This document shows positions 1-9,919 of a stretch of 64,000 bases of DNA, piece after piece. Location of the stretch: NCBI GenBank assembly GCA_043228905.1, contig JBHGNT010000012.1:14136001-14200000 (forward strand). The letters run 5' to 3'. The notes under the pieces were generated by a model, which was not told where the DNA came from, did not search any database, and saw only the letters and a program-made list of their open reading frames with translations. The number at the start of each line of letters is the position of its first letter. The stretch's first letter is position 1. Made by a program: the position numbers and the translations under genes. This stretch comes from Azolla caroliniana. Its lineage: Eukaryota > Polypodiophyta.

Positions 1-110
1 CATGATAGCTAATTAGCTACTAGACCAGCTAATAAGCTACTAGAACAACTCATTAGATACTAGAATAGCTAATTAGCTACTAAGATAGTTAACTAGTTAC
101 GAGAATAACT
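1..110. repeat. Palindromic minisatellite, left cluster
   Basis: Five diverged units built on the palindrome AGCTAATTAGCT, with spacers such as ACTAGA. It probably continues left of the window. The same core recurs at 2147-2215, 4175-5550 and 8217-8272, so it brackets the transposase and the minus-strand gene set. Confidence 0.85.
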
Positions 111-278
111 AGTTCCCCTTTATTACGCAGGTCGATTTATTTATTAGGTTCAAATGAGTGCATCCAAATATCAAAGTTCAACTACGAACATTCGAGTCTC
201 TTAAGCCACACTTTGTGAGACGCTTAAAGGATCGATACACATGTTGTTGCATTTACCATGTATAGATGGGTTTTCTGA

Positions 279-1969
279 AGGACTGTTAATCTACTACGTC
301 ACCATAGCGCATCCCTAACTAATACAGTTTGCACATGTGGGTGCCCAATCTGTCGATCAAGCCCGCAAGAGGAGTGTAAATCATCTGAGCACGTTATCTC
401 TTCCATGAGTTATTTATTAGATTCAATATTGTGTCCGAGAGAAACTGACGCTATCCTCCATAGTCATAAATGTGTCATGGGTTTATGTCAAGATTGTGGC
501 CCTACTAGATTTAGGTGGTGTCTAAATGAATTGAGTAGTGAAATATTGATATCTGTGAACTTATTTGAGTCAATGAACACCAATTTCGAAGGAAAGGTGT
601 GTAAAAGAAAGGATCTAGTTTAGAAGATGCTTAAACCAAGGGATTTGGTGTCTCTGTTTGTAGTATCTCTAGGAAAGTTCATTAAACACAACTTCATTTA
701 TTCATGGCAGACCCATCAGTTTAAGACTTGCATATCTGATTTCCCAAATGATGTAGTAGTTTCAGTAGTAGATTTCGCAGAGAATTATACTTTCAAGCAA
801 CAGAATGAAATTCAATCTATGCATTGGTGTTCAGTTCAGGTAACCATTTTTGTGCACATAACATATTTTCGAGTTTCAGGTGATGTTAAAAAAGTAATTC
901 ATTTCTTTATTTCTGATGATAAGAAGCATGATACCTTGTTCGTCCAACACTGTTTGAAGTTACATTGGCAGTGGTTATTAGCTCAACGTTTGGAGCTTAG
1001 TCAACATTGGGTCTGGTCTGACGGAGCTGCGTCACAATTCCAGGCTCGACATCCATTTTATTTTGTGGGGAGGAATCCTGCTATAACAGGTTTGGAGATG
1101 AGATGGAAATTTTTGGGTCTAGCCATGGTAAAGGTGAACATGATGGTGCAAGGGATGTTATAAAGCGGGCACTTACCCATGAACAACTAAAGATAGATGG
1201 TGTGCACATAAATTGTGCATCACATGTAGTTAAATTTTTAAGAACAAATATGTCAACGAGTGCAACAGGTGTTTATTCCTCGCAAGTCCGAGATATCAAA
1301 CGTGAATTTTGGGAAGTGAAGATAGATGAAGTAAATAGGGAGAAGACCTGGGAGTGCCAAGGAATTCCCGAATTGCGATCTCTGCATGCTATTCGCGGTT
1401 ATTCCAGGTTGGATGGTCATTGTATTGCGGTTAGAGAATTGACTTGATTTTGCTTCCATTGTGTGCAGGGAAATTGGAGATATTGTCTAAACAAAGAATA
1501 CATTCAGAATTGGGAGTATCACACTCTGAATGATAAGGAAGCAGTTGATGGAGAAACAGGGCAGAATGCTGACTTCACATATGAGGGACTTGGAGATACT
1601 TTGAGTGATGTCTTGAACGTTGGGGATAACTTCGTTGTAAATGCTGAAGAAGGCAATTTAGAGGGTGCCGATTTCTATATATTGAAGTGCACGGTTAATA
1701 AATAGTGTGCAAGGCTGAATATTCTAGATGCATGGGGAAATTTTGTATCTCCTAGGACATTCTACATCGAAGGCATTTTTTATGCAAAACTAGATGACTA
1801 CGAATATGTGTACAGGTTGTTAGAAGACAAACCAACATCGTACATGTACTCTCATTTGGTCAGGTGCATCAACGTCCCAATGTCAGAATACAATAGCTGC
1901 TTAGGTTTATACACTATTGGTGCTAATGTGTATGAATGTATTTACAATAGTATGCCATGGAATTTGTAG
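279..1969 (+). pseudogene. DDE-like transposase, decayed (unclassified family)
   Basis: The fragments read in order as one protein. A Cys-rich N-terminus (CTCGCPIC, then CVMGLCQDCG) is followed by a core with DFAENY (near 770-785), SDGAASQF (near 1016-1040) and HGKGEHDGARDVIKR (near 1126-1170), then a C-terminal segment after a Cys-rich FCFHC stretch. The spacing of D, D and H/E-type motifs matches a DDE-like transposase family I have seen in plant and invertebrate genomes; I cannot name it with certainty. Breaks: TAG at 621-623, a one-base frameshift in a T run near 1117-1121, TGA at 1445-1447 where the Cys-rich motif begins, and TAG at 1703-1705. Reading stays open to TAG at 1967-1969. Upstream, a TGA at 276-278 bounds the readable region, so earlier exons may be missing. 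It converges on the minus-strand genes that follow. Confidence 0.7.
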
Positions 1970-2146
1970 CTACAAGTAGCAATTACCATGTTCTCTTGTA
2001 AAGCAAACATGTATTTCGCGAAAACAGTTAAATAAATTCGTTTGAGAATCAATTTCTTGTATACAATCTGCTTTCTACGCTTCTTTCTCAATAAAATCAT
2101 GTCTTTTTTGTTAAGTTTTAAGTTATAAGTTATAGGAAATAGTCAT

Positions 2147-2215
2147 CAGTAGCTAATTAGCTGTACAAATGTAGCTAATTAGCTATCAATAGCTAAATAG
2201 TCATCAATAGCATGA
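2147..2215. repeat. Palindromic minisatellite, short internal cluster
   Basis: Two to three copies of the TAGCTAATTAGCT core plus a decayed one, lying in the convergent gap between the + transposase and the minus-strand HAD-domain gene. The rest of 1970-2316 is AT-rich with no coding signal that I can see. Confidence 0.75.
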
Positions 2216-2316
2216 AATCAACAATCTACAACATATTCCTCAAATTACACAATAGATAAGTACAGTGGGAACAAGTAATTAAATTCTTCATTGAATAATG
2301 TCATCTCTTTACATAT

Positions 2317-3450
2317 TTATAAATTACCATTGGAAATGTCTACAAATCTCCTATAAACAGCTAAGCTCTTGCTAGTCAGTGGAACGAGTGTACATATATT
2401 ATCCGCATATCGAGCTCGGTATGGAGTCCACAACCATGCACCTAGTTGGCAGCTCACTGTTTGCACCAAGTACTGTTCAGGCATTTCCTCGGGTAGAATG
2501 AGACAACATCTCCGAATATTGAAGTAGTGTCGGAAATGTTCTGTATCCAAAATCAATGTGTTGTCGGCATTATATTCAGGCCAAGTAGCCCAAAAATAAA
2601 AAAGTCTCTTGAATCTTGCAGCTTCCATTTGCTCACAATTTTCTCGTGCCCATTGACCTTTAAAATGACTTCGCCATTTTGGGAAGAATCTTGCTAAACA
2701 CTTCCACACATCTGATTTTGGTTTTTCACTCCAAATAAACAAATCAAAGTATTGCACAACCCACTCTAGAAACTGATTCGCGTCCCTCCTTGGCTGCATA
2801 TATCTCACACTCATCAAGACTTTATCAAGCTCGAAGATCAAGTCTCTTCTTTTGACTTCTAGTGGTTTAGGTTTCCATTCCTGAAACTAAGCCCCTGTTA
2901 CACCATTTTCTGGTAGGACACGATCAATCTCAATCAGCTCAGGTTCGGCCGACACAACTGGCGTCCTTTTCCTCTTCAAACCCCTAGTCGATTGTGTTGG
3001 GCCTGGCTTCACATTCTGGTGCTCTTGTTTTGTCGACTTAGTTATCAATCCTTGGATTACCTCGGTGCATGTAGCTACTGATCTGCTCGATATCAGTCCA
3101 CTGGTATCACATGCTGCATCTACCTGCAACATCAAGTCATCCGTGCAACATGCTACATCTACCTGCAACATCAAGTCATATGTGCAACATGCTGCATCTA
3201 CATGCAACATCAAGTCATCCGTGCAACGTGCTTGATCAACTTGTGGGACCAGATCACTTGTGTTAGTTGCTACATCTACTTTATAGATGGGGCCCTTTAA
3301 ACACGCCACAACATCAACAGTATCCACACTGCCATTGGCCTTACGAGCAATAGAATCAAACTCTTTAGACTCTGCAACATCAGAAAACACCAACATATTC
3401 ACACTCACAAAGTAACTAACAGTCTCACAAAACAACATCCTAAACATCAA
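2317..3450 (-). pseudogene. FCP1/NIF-like HAD-domain protein with one in-frame TAG
   Basis: Two stretches lie in one frame and are separated only by TAG at 2887-2889. The N-terminal part (3450-2890) is low-complexity, has 13-residue repeats and a basic patch (GLKRKRTPV). The C-terminal part (2886-2317) resembles plant NLI-interacting-factor/FCP1 phosphatases: a hydrophobic strand LIFELDKVLM, then FLEWVVQYFDLFIWSEKPKSD, then NTLILDTEHFRHYF, which sits like the usual NTLLLDDSPYK. In HAD phosphatases the first Asp of DLDxxL is the nucleophile; here it is Glu (ELDKVL), and the later DD is DT. A catalytically dead binding protein is therefore more likely than a phosphatase. Translation of the C-terminal half probably does not start at 2841, because the frame is open upstream to the TAG. 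Splicing around the TAG is possible but no good sites are obvious. Confidence 0.6.
3110..3240. repeat. 39-bp coding tandem repeat
   Basis: Three 39-bp units (3110-3148, 3149-3187, 3188-3226) plus a partial fourth. On the minus strand each encodes 13 residues of the type CTDDLMLQVDAAC inside the N-terminal region of the HAD-domain protein. The period keeps the frame. Confidence 0.85.
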
Positions 3451-3620
3451 AGAGTTTCAGTCATAGAAGAACACTCTTCAAATTATCTTGGAAAAACATC
3501 ATAGAGTTCCATTACATAATGTGGATCAAGCAACAACCAATCTGAGGTTTTACTTGTCCAACAGGATAGTAAAACTTCCTAAAACCCTAACAAAATCCCT
3601 AACCTAACAATCATATCCAA

Positions 3621-4127
3621 CTAAACAGTATTTCGTTCCACTACGTCTGGGCCCCTTGACCAAGTAACTGGTCTTGTTCCCGATCGTGGCCCCTTCTTCA
3701 GCCTTTTTCTGGTCGGTTGCCCATTTAGCCTTGCTTCTTTCACCCAATGTGCAAGTGTGTCCTCCTCCGACAACCTTCCCATCGCCTCAGCAGCTAATTG
3801 CACATCAACCGTTAATTGCGCTAGCTTTTCAAGTACAGAGGGATCTGTTTGGACATTTTCAGTAGTTGGGCTCGGTTTAGTGGAATCAAGGTCTTGAGAT
3901 ATGAAGAAATGTTGCATCAAGTGTTCATAAACATTGTTGTTGTGAACCTCAGTTTTACATGTTGTTTCCACTATTTCATGGCATTTCACATCGTTGCCTA
4001 ATTCAGTACACTGTTCCAAAAGAATAGGGTGGAGCTGATCTGAAGGAGATGTGATAGCAGGACTCTTACTTTCAGCCACGTTGGCAGCAATATCCTCATC
4101 TGTTGCAGCGTCATTAGCACTAGACAC
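3621..4127 (-). CDS. Hypothetical acidic protein exon with basic C-terminus
   Basis: An open 168-residue stretch between the minisatellite array and the HAD-domain gene. I do not recognise it. The first two thirds are acidic, rich in Ser, Thr and Asp. Residues about 80-125 could form helix (VLEKLAQLTVDVQLAAEAM), and the C-terminus has a nuclear-localisation-like patch (TRKRLKKGPRSGTR). It shares the minus strand with the other genes of this locus and may be an exon of the same transcript. A short initial ORF by chance cannot be excluded, but composition and length argue for coding. Confidence 0.4.
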   Translation of the reverse strand: MSSANDAATDEDIAANVAESKSPAITSPSDQLHPILLEQCTELGNDVKCHEIVETTCKTEVHNNNVYEHLMQHFFISQDLDSTKPSPTTENVQTDPSVLEKLAQLTVDVQLAAEAMGRLSEEDTLAHWVKEARLNGQPTRKRLKKGPRSGTRPVTWSRGPDVVERNTV

Positions 4128-4174
4128 ATCATGTGCCGTCCTTAATCCACAAGATTGTACAATAACATGGCTGC

Positions 4175-5550
4175 TATTTAGGATAGCTAATTAGCTACTT
4201 TACTAAACTATGGTAGTAGCTAGGATAGCTAATTAGCTACTTTACTCAACTATGGTAGTAGCTAGGATAGCTAATTAGCTACTTTACTAAGTATGGTAGT
4301 AGCTAGGATAGCTAATTAGCTACTTTACTCAACTATGGCAGTAGCTAGGATAGCTAATTAGCTACTTTACTAAGTATGGTAGTAGCTAGGATAGCTAATT
4401 AGCTACTTTACTCAACTATGGCAGTAGCGAGGATAGCTAATTAGCTACTTTACTAAGTATGGTAGTAGCTAGGATAGCTAATTAGCTACTTTACTCAACT
4501 ATGGTAGTAGCTAGGATAGCTAATTAGCTACTTTAGTAACTATGGTAGTAGCTAGGATAGCTAATTAGCTACTTTACTCAACTATGGCAGTAGCTCGGAT
4601 AACTAATTAGCTACTTTACTCAACTAAGGTAGTATGTAGGATAGCTAATTAGCTACTATGGTAGCTAATTAGCTACTTTACTCAACTATGGTAGTAGCTA
4701 GGATAGTTAATTAGCTACTTTAGTAACTATGGTAGTAGCTAGGATAGCTAATTAGCTACTTTACTCAACTATGGCAGTAGCTAGGATAGCTAATTAGCTA
4801 CTTTACTCAACTAAGGTAATAGCTAGGATAGCTAATTAGCTACTTTTCTCAACTATGGTAATAGCGAGGATAGCTAATTAGCTACTTTTCTCAACTATAG
4901 TAATAGCTAGGATAGCTAATTAGCTACTTTACACAACTATGGCAGTAGCCAATTAGCTAGTAGAATAGCTAATTAGCTACTAGGATAGCTAATTAGCTAC
5001 TTTCTCAACTATGTAGTAGCTAGGATAGCTTATTAGCTACTAGGATAGCTTATTAGCTACTTTACACAACTATGGCAGTAGCTAATTAGCTACTAGGATA
5101 GCTAATTAGCTGCCAGTAGCTAATTAGCTAGTAGGATAGCTAATTAGCTAGTAGGATAGCTAATTAGCTTTTTTACACAACTATGGTACTAGCTAATTAG
5201 CTATGAGTAGCTAATTAGCTACTAGGATAGCTAATTAGCTAGTACCATAGCTAATTAGCTACTAGGATAGCTAATTAGCTAGTAGCTCATTAGCTGCCAG
5301 TAGCTAACTAGCTGCTAGTAGGATTGCTAATTAGCTACTTTACACAACTATGGTACTAGCTAATTAGCTATGAGTAGCTAATTAGCTAGTAGCTAACTAG
5401 CTGCCAGTAGGATAGCTAATTAGCTAGTAGCTAACTAGATACCACTTAGCTAGTTAACTACTGTAGTAAACTATGGCAGTAGCTAATTAGCTAATAGGAT
5501 AGCTATTAGCTGCTTTAATCAACTATGGTAGTGGCTAATTAGCTACAACA
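4175..5550. repeat. Main palindromic minisatellite array
   Basis: Well over 25 units by eye. The left half has a regular period of about 42 bp (GGATAGCTAATTAGCTAC plus a spacer around ACTATGGTAGTAGCTA). The right half is shorter-spaced and more scrambled. Each unit carries the perfect palindrome TAGCTAATTAGCTA, often extended to GTAGCTAATTAGCTAC, so single strands could form many small hairpins. There are no open reading frames of note. Confidence 0.95.
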
Positions 5551-5611
5551 ATAGCAACAAAATAGTTTCCATACTTTTTACGGCTTAGCTAATTAGAAAA
5601 GACTAAGTTTA

Positions 5612-5971
5612 TTAGCTACAGTATGGTATACCTGTTAGTTTTCTCCACTCATTTGGAAGAGTTGTACTGCAATCTCCCAAACAGAATGCAGCAATTCGAC
5701 AGGCATGTTGAAAACAAAGCAGATGGTATGTGTGGTTACATGGTTGTAGGTGAACCAACAACGACGCAGTTTTGTCATCCACACCTAACCCGCAAGCGAT
5801 GCAACGTGCTTGAACTGTCAATAAATCATTTTTTGGTTCTCCTTCATTTGGTAAGCGAGCAATAATGTTCAGGTCCAAATCCTGTCTGGTCGTTACCATT
5901 CCCTCCACAAAATGTAGGTGCTTCTTAAGGCAGCTAACTACATGTTCTTGATGAATGTATTGTTCCTTCAA
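5612..5971 (-). CDS. RING-like zinc-finger protein exon
   Basis: A 119-residue open stretch. Residues about 72-105 contain Cys-x2-Cys (RCIACG), then CNHTYHLLC, then Cys-x3-Cys (FCLGDC), an order resembling a C3H2C3-type RING finger, although the last pair is spaced by three instead of two residues. RING domains usually act as E3 ubiquitin or SUMO ligases by binding an E2; here that is inference only. The N-terminal part is His-rich and probably helical. It lies directly beside the minisatellite array and upstream, in transcription order, of the HAD-domain gene. It may be an internal exon rather than a separate gene. No stop or frameshift interrupts it. Confidence 0.5.
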   Translation of the reverse strand: MKEQYIHQEHVVSCLKKHLHFVEGMVTTRQDLDLNIIARLPNEGEPKNDLLTVQARCIACGLGVDDKTASLLVHLQPCNHTYHLLCFQHACRIAAFCLGDCSTTLPNEWRKLTGIPYCS

Positions 5972-6275
5972 TGCAATAGAGAAATTTACCGATTAATTAT
6001 TCCTGTCTAAGAAAGATACACCAACTTTGCGCAGGAATCGTTAACTTACTTGAAGCTTTTCCAAATTGTAATCTACAATAGTATTTACACCTAGAAGGTC
6101 CAAGTTCATTGAAAGAACCTGGATCTCTATTTGCAGTTGTATTTTACGCTAGGGATCTAGTGGCCCCTCTAATTCAAGCTCCTGTTGCGCAACCTATTCC
6201 AGATAATGCTTGATTAGCACATTTTACCTTAAAGTTATTTATAACACAATCACATACCAGCAAGACAATAGTTAC

Positions 6276-6957
6276 CTGAATCTTATTTCTAATCGTTGTA
6301 ACAGCGGAAGTAACTTTGCTCTCCATTGCAGAAGCCATTGTGGCTTTCTCTAAATCAGTCTTAAAAAATGCCAATGTCTCACAGGCGTCATGGACATTTT
6401 TTAGCATATAGCTAACCAATGTCTCATTTGTATCATCGACATTGGCTTTCCTTGGGTGTCGGTGTTGTGTATGCCCCCGGTTTTGCTGGGAGTCGGTAGT
6501 TGCATCAACAGCTGCCATGCTCCAAAATCTGTCTATTTTTTGTGCCAAGGTTCCCATCTTTCGGCATCTTTTTACCGATGCCTCACCATAGACTGCCCAA
6601 GCTACCATATACATTTCAGGGTCTCTGGATTCCTTCCCTGTTTTGCAGTACTCATATGCAAATGCTCTAGGAAATGAAACTGACAACTCATTGTTGACTG
6701 GGATCTCCTGATGAACTTTCTGGTGCAGCCTCATGCAATCATCGTACAAGTGGGCTCGTACATGCTTCAGCTTGACCTTGCCTTTGACTCTAGGCACTGT
6801 ATATACTGTCATCTAGTCTACATCACTGATCAATTTATCACTTAGGACAGCAAGGTCAACACCCTCGAGTGACAGACCATAGGTATCGTGGAAGTCCTCC
6901 TTTGTCTCGCAAAATTTTGCGAAGTTTAGCACTCTCGAATACGGAGGAACAAGCCAT
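6276..6957 (-). pseudogene. Unrecognised protein exon with in-frame TAG
   Basis: On the minus strand the exon seems to start after TTTCAG (acceptor at 6958-6963) and to end at CAG followed by GTAACT (donor at 6270-6275). It is open except for TAG at 6813-6815. The upstream piece starts WLVPPYSRVLNFAKFCETK; the downstream piece starts MTVYTVPRVKGKVKLKHV and contains a Cys/Trp-rich middle and helical C-terminal segments (DACETLAFFKTDLEKATMAS). I do not recognise a family. Good splice-like ends on both sides and conservation-like composition support a real exon. The TAG immediately precedes an ATG, so a start at 6812 is possible but less convincing than a decayed codon. Confidence 0.45.
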
Positions 6958-6959
6958 CT

Positions 6960-7545
6960 GAAATATCATTTCAGAAATCAGAAGTAGTGCAAAATCAGAA
7001 TATGTCAGAATCAAAAACCCCAATCAACAATAACAGAAATAGTGCAAAATCTTTAACTTAGCAAATCAAAAACCCTAATCATAATTTGTATTCAGAAATT
7101 TGAAATAAGAAACCCTAATCAAAATCTATAATCAGAAGTTTGAAATCAGAAACCCTAATCAAAATCTGTAATCAGAAGTTTGTAACCAGAAACCCTATTT
7201 AGAAATTCTAATCAGAAATTTATAATCAAAAACCCTAATCAGAAATTTCAATCAGAAATTTCAATCACAAACCCTAATCAGAAATTCTAAACAAAAATTT
7301 ATAAACAAAAACCCTATTAAGAAATTCTAATAAGAAATTCTAATCTGTAATCAAAATTTGTAACCAAAAACCCTATTCAGAAATTCTAATGAGAAATTTA
7401 TAATAAAAAACCCTAATTAGAAATTTCAATCAGAAACCCTAATTAGAAATTTCAATCACAAACCCTAATCAGAAATTCTAATCAGAAATTTATAAACAAA
7501 AACCCTAATCAGAAATTTCAATCAGAAACCCCAATCATCACTAAA
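6960..7545. repeat. Degenerate telo-box repeat array in a putative intron
   Basis: Irregular units of about 20-40 bp alternating AAACCCTAATC with AGAAATTTCAATC. At least a dozen copies of AAACCCTA-type motif (the plant telo-box) are present, with several variants (AAACCCTATT, AAACCCCAAT). It lies between the exon starting at 6957 and the SR-rich exons around 7600-8046. It is not a true telomere array, because the heptamer is not head-to-tail. Confidence 0.8.
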
Positions 7546-7574
7546 GACAGGATTAAACACAAAAAAAGTAATAT

Positions 7575-8046
7575 AAACACACCTGCTGCTACTCCCCGAT
7601 CTGCGAGACATCCTTGTATGGGACTCCAAGGACTTCACCCTATTCGATTTTAGGGAAATATGAATCGGCACCAAAGTTCAAACAGTAGTCAAAAAGAAAA
7701 AACAAATGTTTAGGGTTTTTGTAACTGAAACATACCTGGACGATGATCGAGAGGGTTCTGTGTTGTAGCTCTCAATTTGCAATGTCAATTTTCTGCTGCT
7801 GCGGGAGCTACGTCTGCGTTCGTGCTCTGAGTACTCCAAGGACTTCACCCTATTCGATTTTAGGGAAATATGAATCGGCACCGAAGTTCAGACAGTAGTC
7901 AAAAAGAAAAAACAAATGTTTAGGGTTTTTGTAACTGAAACATACCTGGACGATGATCGAGAGGGTTCTGTGTTGTAGCTCTCAATTTGCAATGTCAATT
8001 TTCTGCTGCTGCGGGAGCTACGTCTGCGTTCGTGCTCTGAGTACTC
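7575..8046 (-). CDS. Arg/Ser-rich short exon, present in duplicated copies
   Basis: Three related minus-strand exon-like pieces each begin with a VKSLE-type sequence. Two, in the 210-bp duplication, read SEHERRRSSRSSRKLTLQ and end at CAG before GTATGTTTC (donors at 7731-7735 and about 7941-7945). The third ends RRSGSSS at CAG before GTGTGTTT (near 7577-7582). This could be the 5' end of the minus-strand gene, giving alternative or tandem first coding exons with an RS-like segment. The start codon is uncertain. The next exon downstream would be the one beginning at 6957, across the telo-box array. Confidence 0.35.
7623..8042. repeat. 210-bp direct tandem duplication
   Basis: Bases 7623-7832 and 7833-8042 are nearly identical, with only a couple of differences (for example CCAAAG versus CCGAAG). 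A partial third start (ACTCCA) follows at 8043. The duplication includes the SR-rich exon and its splice donor. Confidence 0.95.
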
Positions 8047-8216
8047 CATCTGCGTTCAAAATCAAACTTAGGCTAAACAGGAAATTGATGACATTGAAGT
8101 CGACCTTAGATGATGGTGCTATTCCCCAAGATCCACTACGTCTGAAACAGAAGTTCAAATATTTGAGTTTTTTCATAAATTAGTTTTTCAAATATTTGAT
8201 TTTCCCACAAAAAAGA

Positions 8217-8272
8217 CTAGCTAAACAAATAGCTAATTAGCTATGGCCATTTTAGTAGCTAATTAGCTATAA
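8217..8272. repeat. Palindromic minisatellite, right cluster
   Basis: Two clean copies of TAGCTAATTAGCTAT and a decayed one. This is the last occurrence of the core in the window. Copia sequence begins immediately to the right, so this may mark the right end of the composite element. Confidence 0.85.
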
Positions 8273-8319
8273 TAGTGTTTCCACTCGCATGCTTTTACCC
8301 CACAACAAAAGTATGTGAC

Positions 8320-9919
8320 AAAGATCTTGGAAATATTCAACATGTCAAAAGCAAAACCAATTGGGTTTGCGTTGCCGATTCAGAGAAGCCCAAATACAAA
8401 CCTCAACTCATCTCAAAGGGATTCAAACAAGAACATGGGGTCGACTACGACGAGATATTCTCATTAGTAATCAAAATGACCACCCTTTGGCTCCTACTTG
8501 GGGTCGTGGAGAATAAAATCCTAGAGCTTGAGGAGCTGGATGTCAAGACGACATTCCTACACGGACACTTGGAAGAAGACATCTATATGTCTCAACTGGT
8601 AGGCTTCACGGTGACCGGGGAGGAAGGTCACCTCGTCTGTCGATTGAAGAAAAGCCTCTATGGCTTAAAACAAGCGTCGAGGATGTGGTACCTCGACGTG
8701 GTACCAGAAGTTTGACTCCTACATCAGGCAACTTGGCTACCATTGGTCTGGCCCTGACCCATGCTTGTATATTCGGCAATTGGCCGATGAGTTCCAGATC
8801 TACCTGATCCTATATGTCAACGACATTCTAATTGTAGGGAGCAATCAAGCCGAGATCGAAAACTAAAGTGGAACCTTCACAAGAAATTTGCGATAAAGGA
8901 ACTCAGATAAGCCCGACATATATTGGGCATGAGGATCAAGCAAAATCAAATGGCAAAGACCCTCTAGCTCTCCCAGTCCAACTACATCCGAAAGATGTTG
9001 AGGTGCTTGCTTCAATATGGAGAACTCGAAGCCAGCACAACACTGCTTCCGACATCAATTCGACTATTGGACAGAGACTCTCCATCGACAGATGAGGAGA
9101 GAAAGCTCAATGGAAAGATACCCTATGCATCAGCTGTAGGAAGTGTCATGTATGTGATGGTGGCGACCCGACCCGACCTTGCATATGGCGTAGGGGTCAT
9201 TAGCCGGTACATGTAGAATCCATAATGAAAGCATTGGGAGGCCGTCAAGCACATCTTCAGGTATCTAAGAGGAACCAAAGACATACAACTGACTTTTGGA
9301 TCGGCAAATCCGGCCGAAGTTGATGGCTATACCAACATGCTATGCCGGAAATATGGATAATAGAAACTCGACATTAGGCTACCTTTTCACTTATGGTGGC
9401 AGCTGCACAATATCATGGAGATCGAAGCTTCAAGAGTGCACGGCCCTGTCCACTACAGAGGCAGAGTACATAACAACATTGGAGGTCGCGAAGGAAGCAA
9501 TCTGGCTGCACCGACTATCTGTTGATTTTTCGACGACAAATCAAATCGACCATCCAAAGCCGACCTTTTATTGTGACTCTCTGAGTGCAATACACCTCAT
9601 TCGAAATCCAATCTATCATGGGAAGACGGTACAGTTCCATCATATCCAGGAGCTCGTAATAGAGAAGAAGCTTGAAATCCAGAAGATCGACACCGAGGTG
9701 AACATCGTCGATTGCTTGACGAAACCACTCCTAGAACAACGCTTTCAAGCATTAAGGACAATGATGGGACTACGACAAGCAACCAAGCAGAAGAGTGTCG
9801 AACGAGTAGCAAAACATAAGTCGAAGATGGACCCGATCAGACAAGCCGAAATGGCAAAGTCCATAGAATCAGAATACCAAAAGCTTGAAGACGCATCACT
9901 AAACAAGGATGCCGACTAG
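8320..9919 (+). pseudogene. pol: Ty1/copia RT-RNase H remnant
   Basis: The reverse transcriptase begins at KPQLISKGFKQEHGVDYDEIF and continues through LDVKTTFLHGHLEEDIYM and LKKSLYGLKQASRMWY. A frameshift follows near 8700. The catalytic region reads ILYVNDILIVG, with YVDD changed to YVND. The section 8860-9000 is broken by stops. Then comes AVGSVMYVMVATRPDLAYG (near 9130-9190), and RNase H from 9300 (STLGYLFTYGGSCTISWRSK, CTALSTTEAEYI, FYCDSLSAIHLIRN). It is frameshifted at least three times. It is a different copia lineage from elements A-D; the 3' piece near 58.3-58.6 kb belongs to the same lineage. There is no 5' LTR, integrase or gag. Confidence 0.85.

Noticed and set aside
1445-1447. 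TGA as selenocysteine in a Cys-rich motif
   Set aside because: It sits where the family seems to have Cys, but land plants lack selenocysteine insertion and the gene carries other disabling changes.
4175-5550. CRISPR-like regular repeats
   Set aside because: Spacers are themselves repeated and similar, units are palindromic and head-to-tail, and the context is a plant nuclear genome with no cas genes. It is a minisatellite.
279-6957. Reassigned or suppressed TAG codon in the element's genes
   Set aside because: Most stops are TAG, which hints at readthrough, but in copia A the same bias aligns with CAG in sister copies, and the transposase also has a TGA and a frameshift. Decay explains it more simply.
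6960-7545. Interstitial telomere tract
   Set aside because: AAACCCTA motifs are separated by AGAAATTT-type sequence and are never in head-to-tail heptamers.
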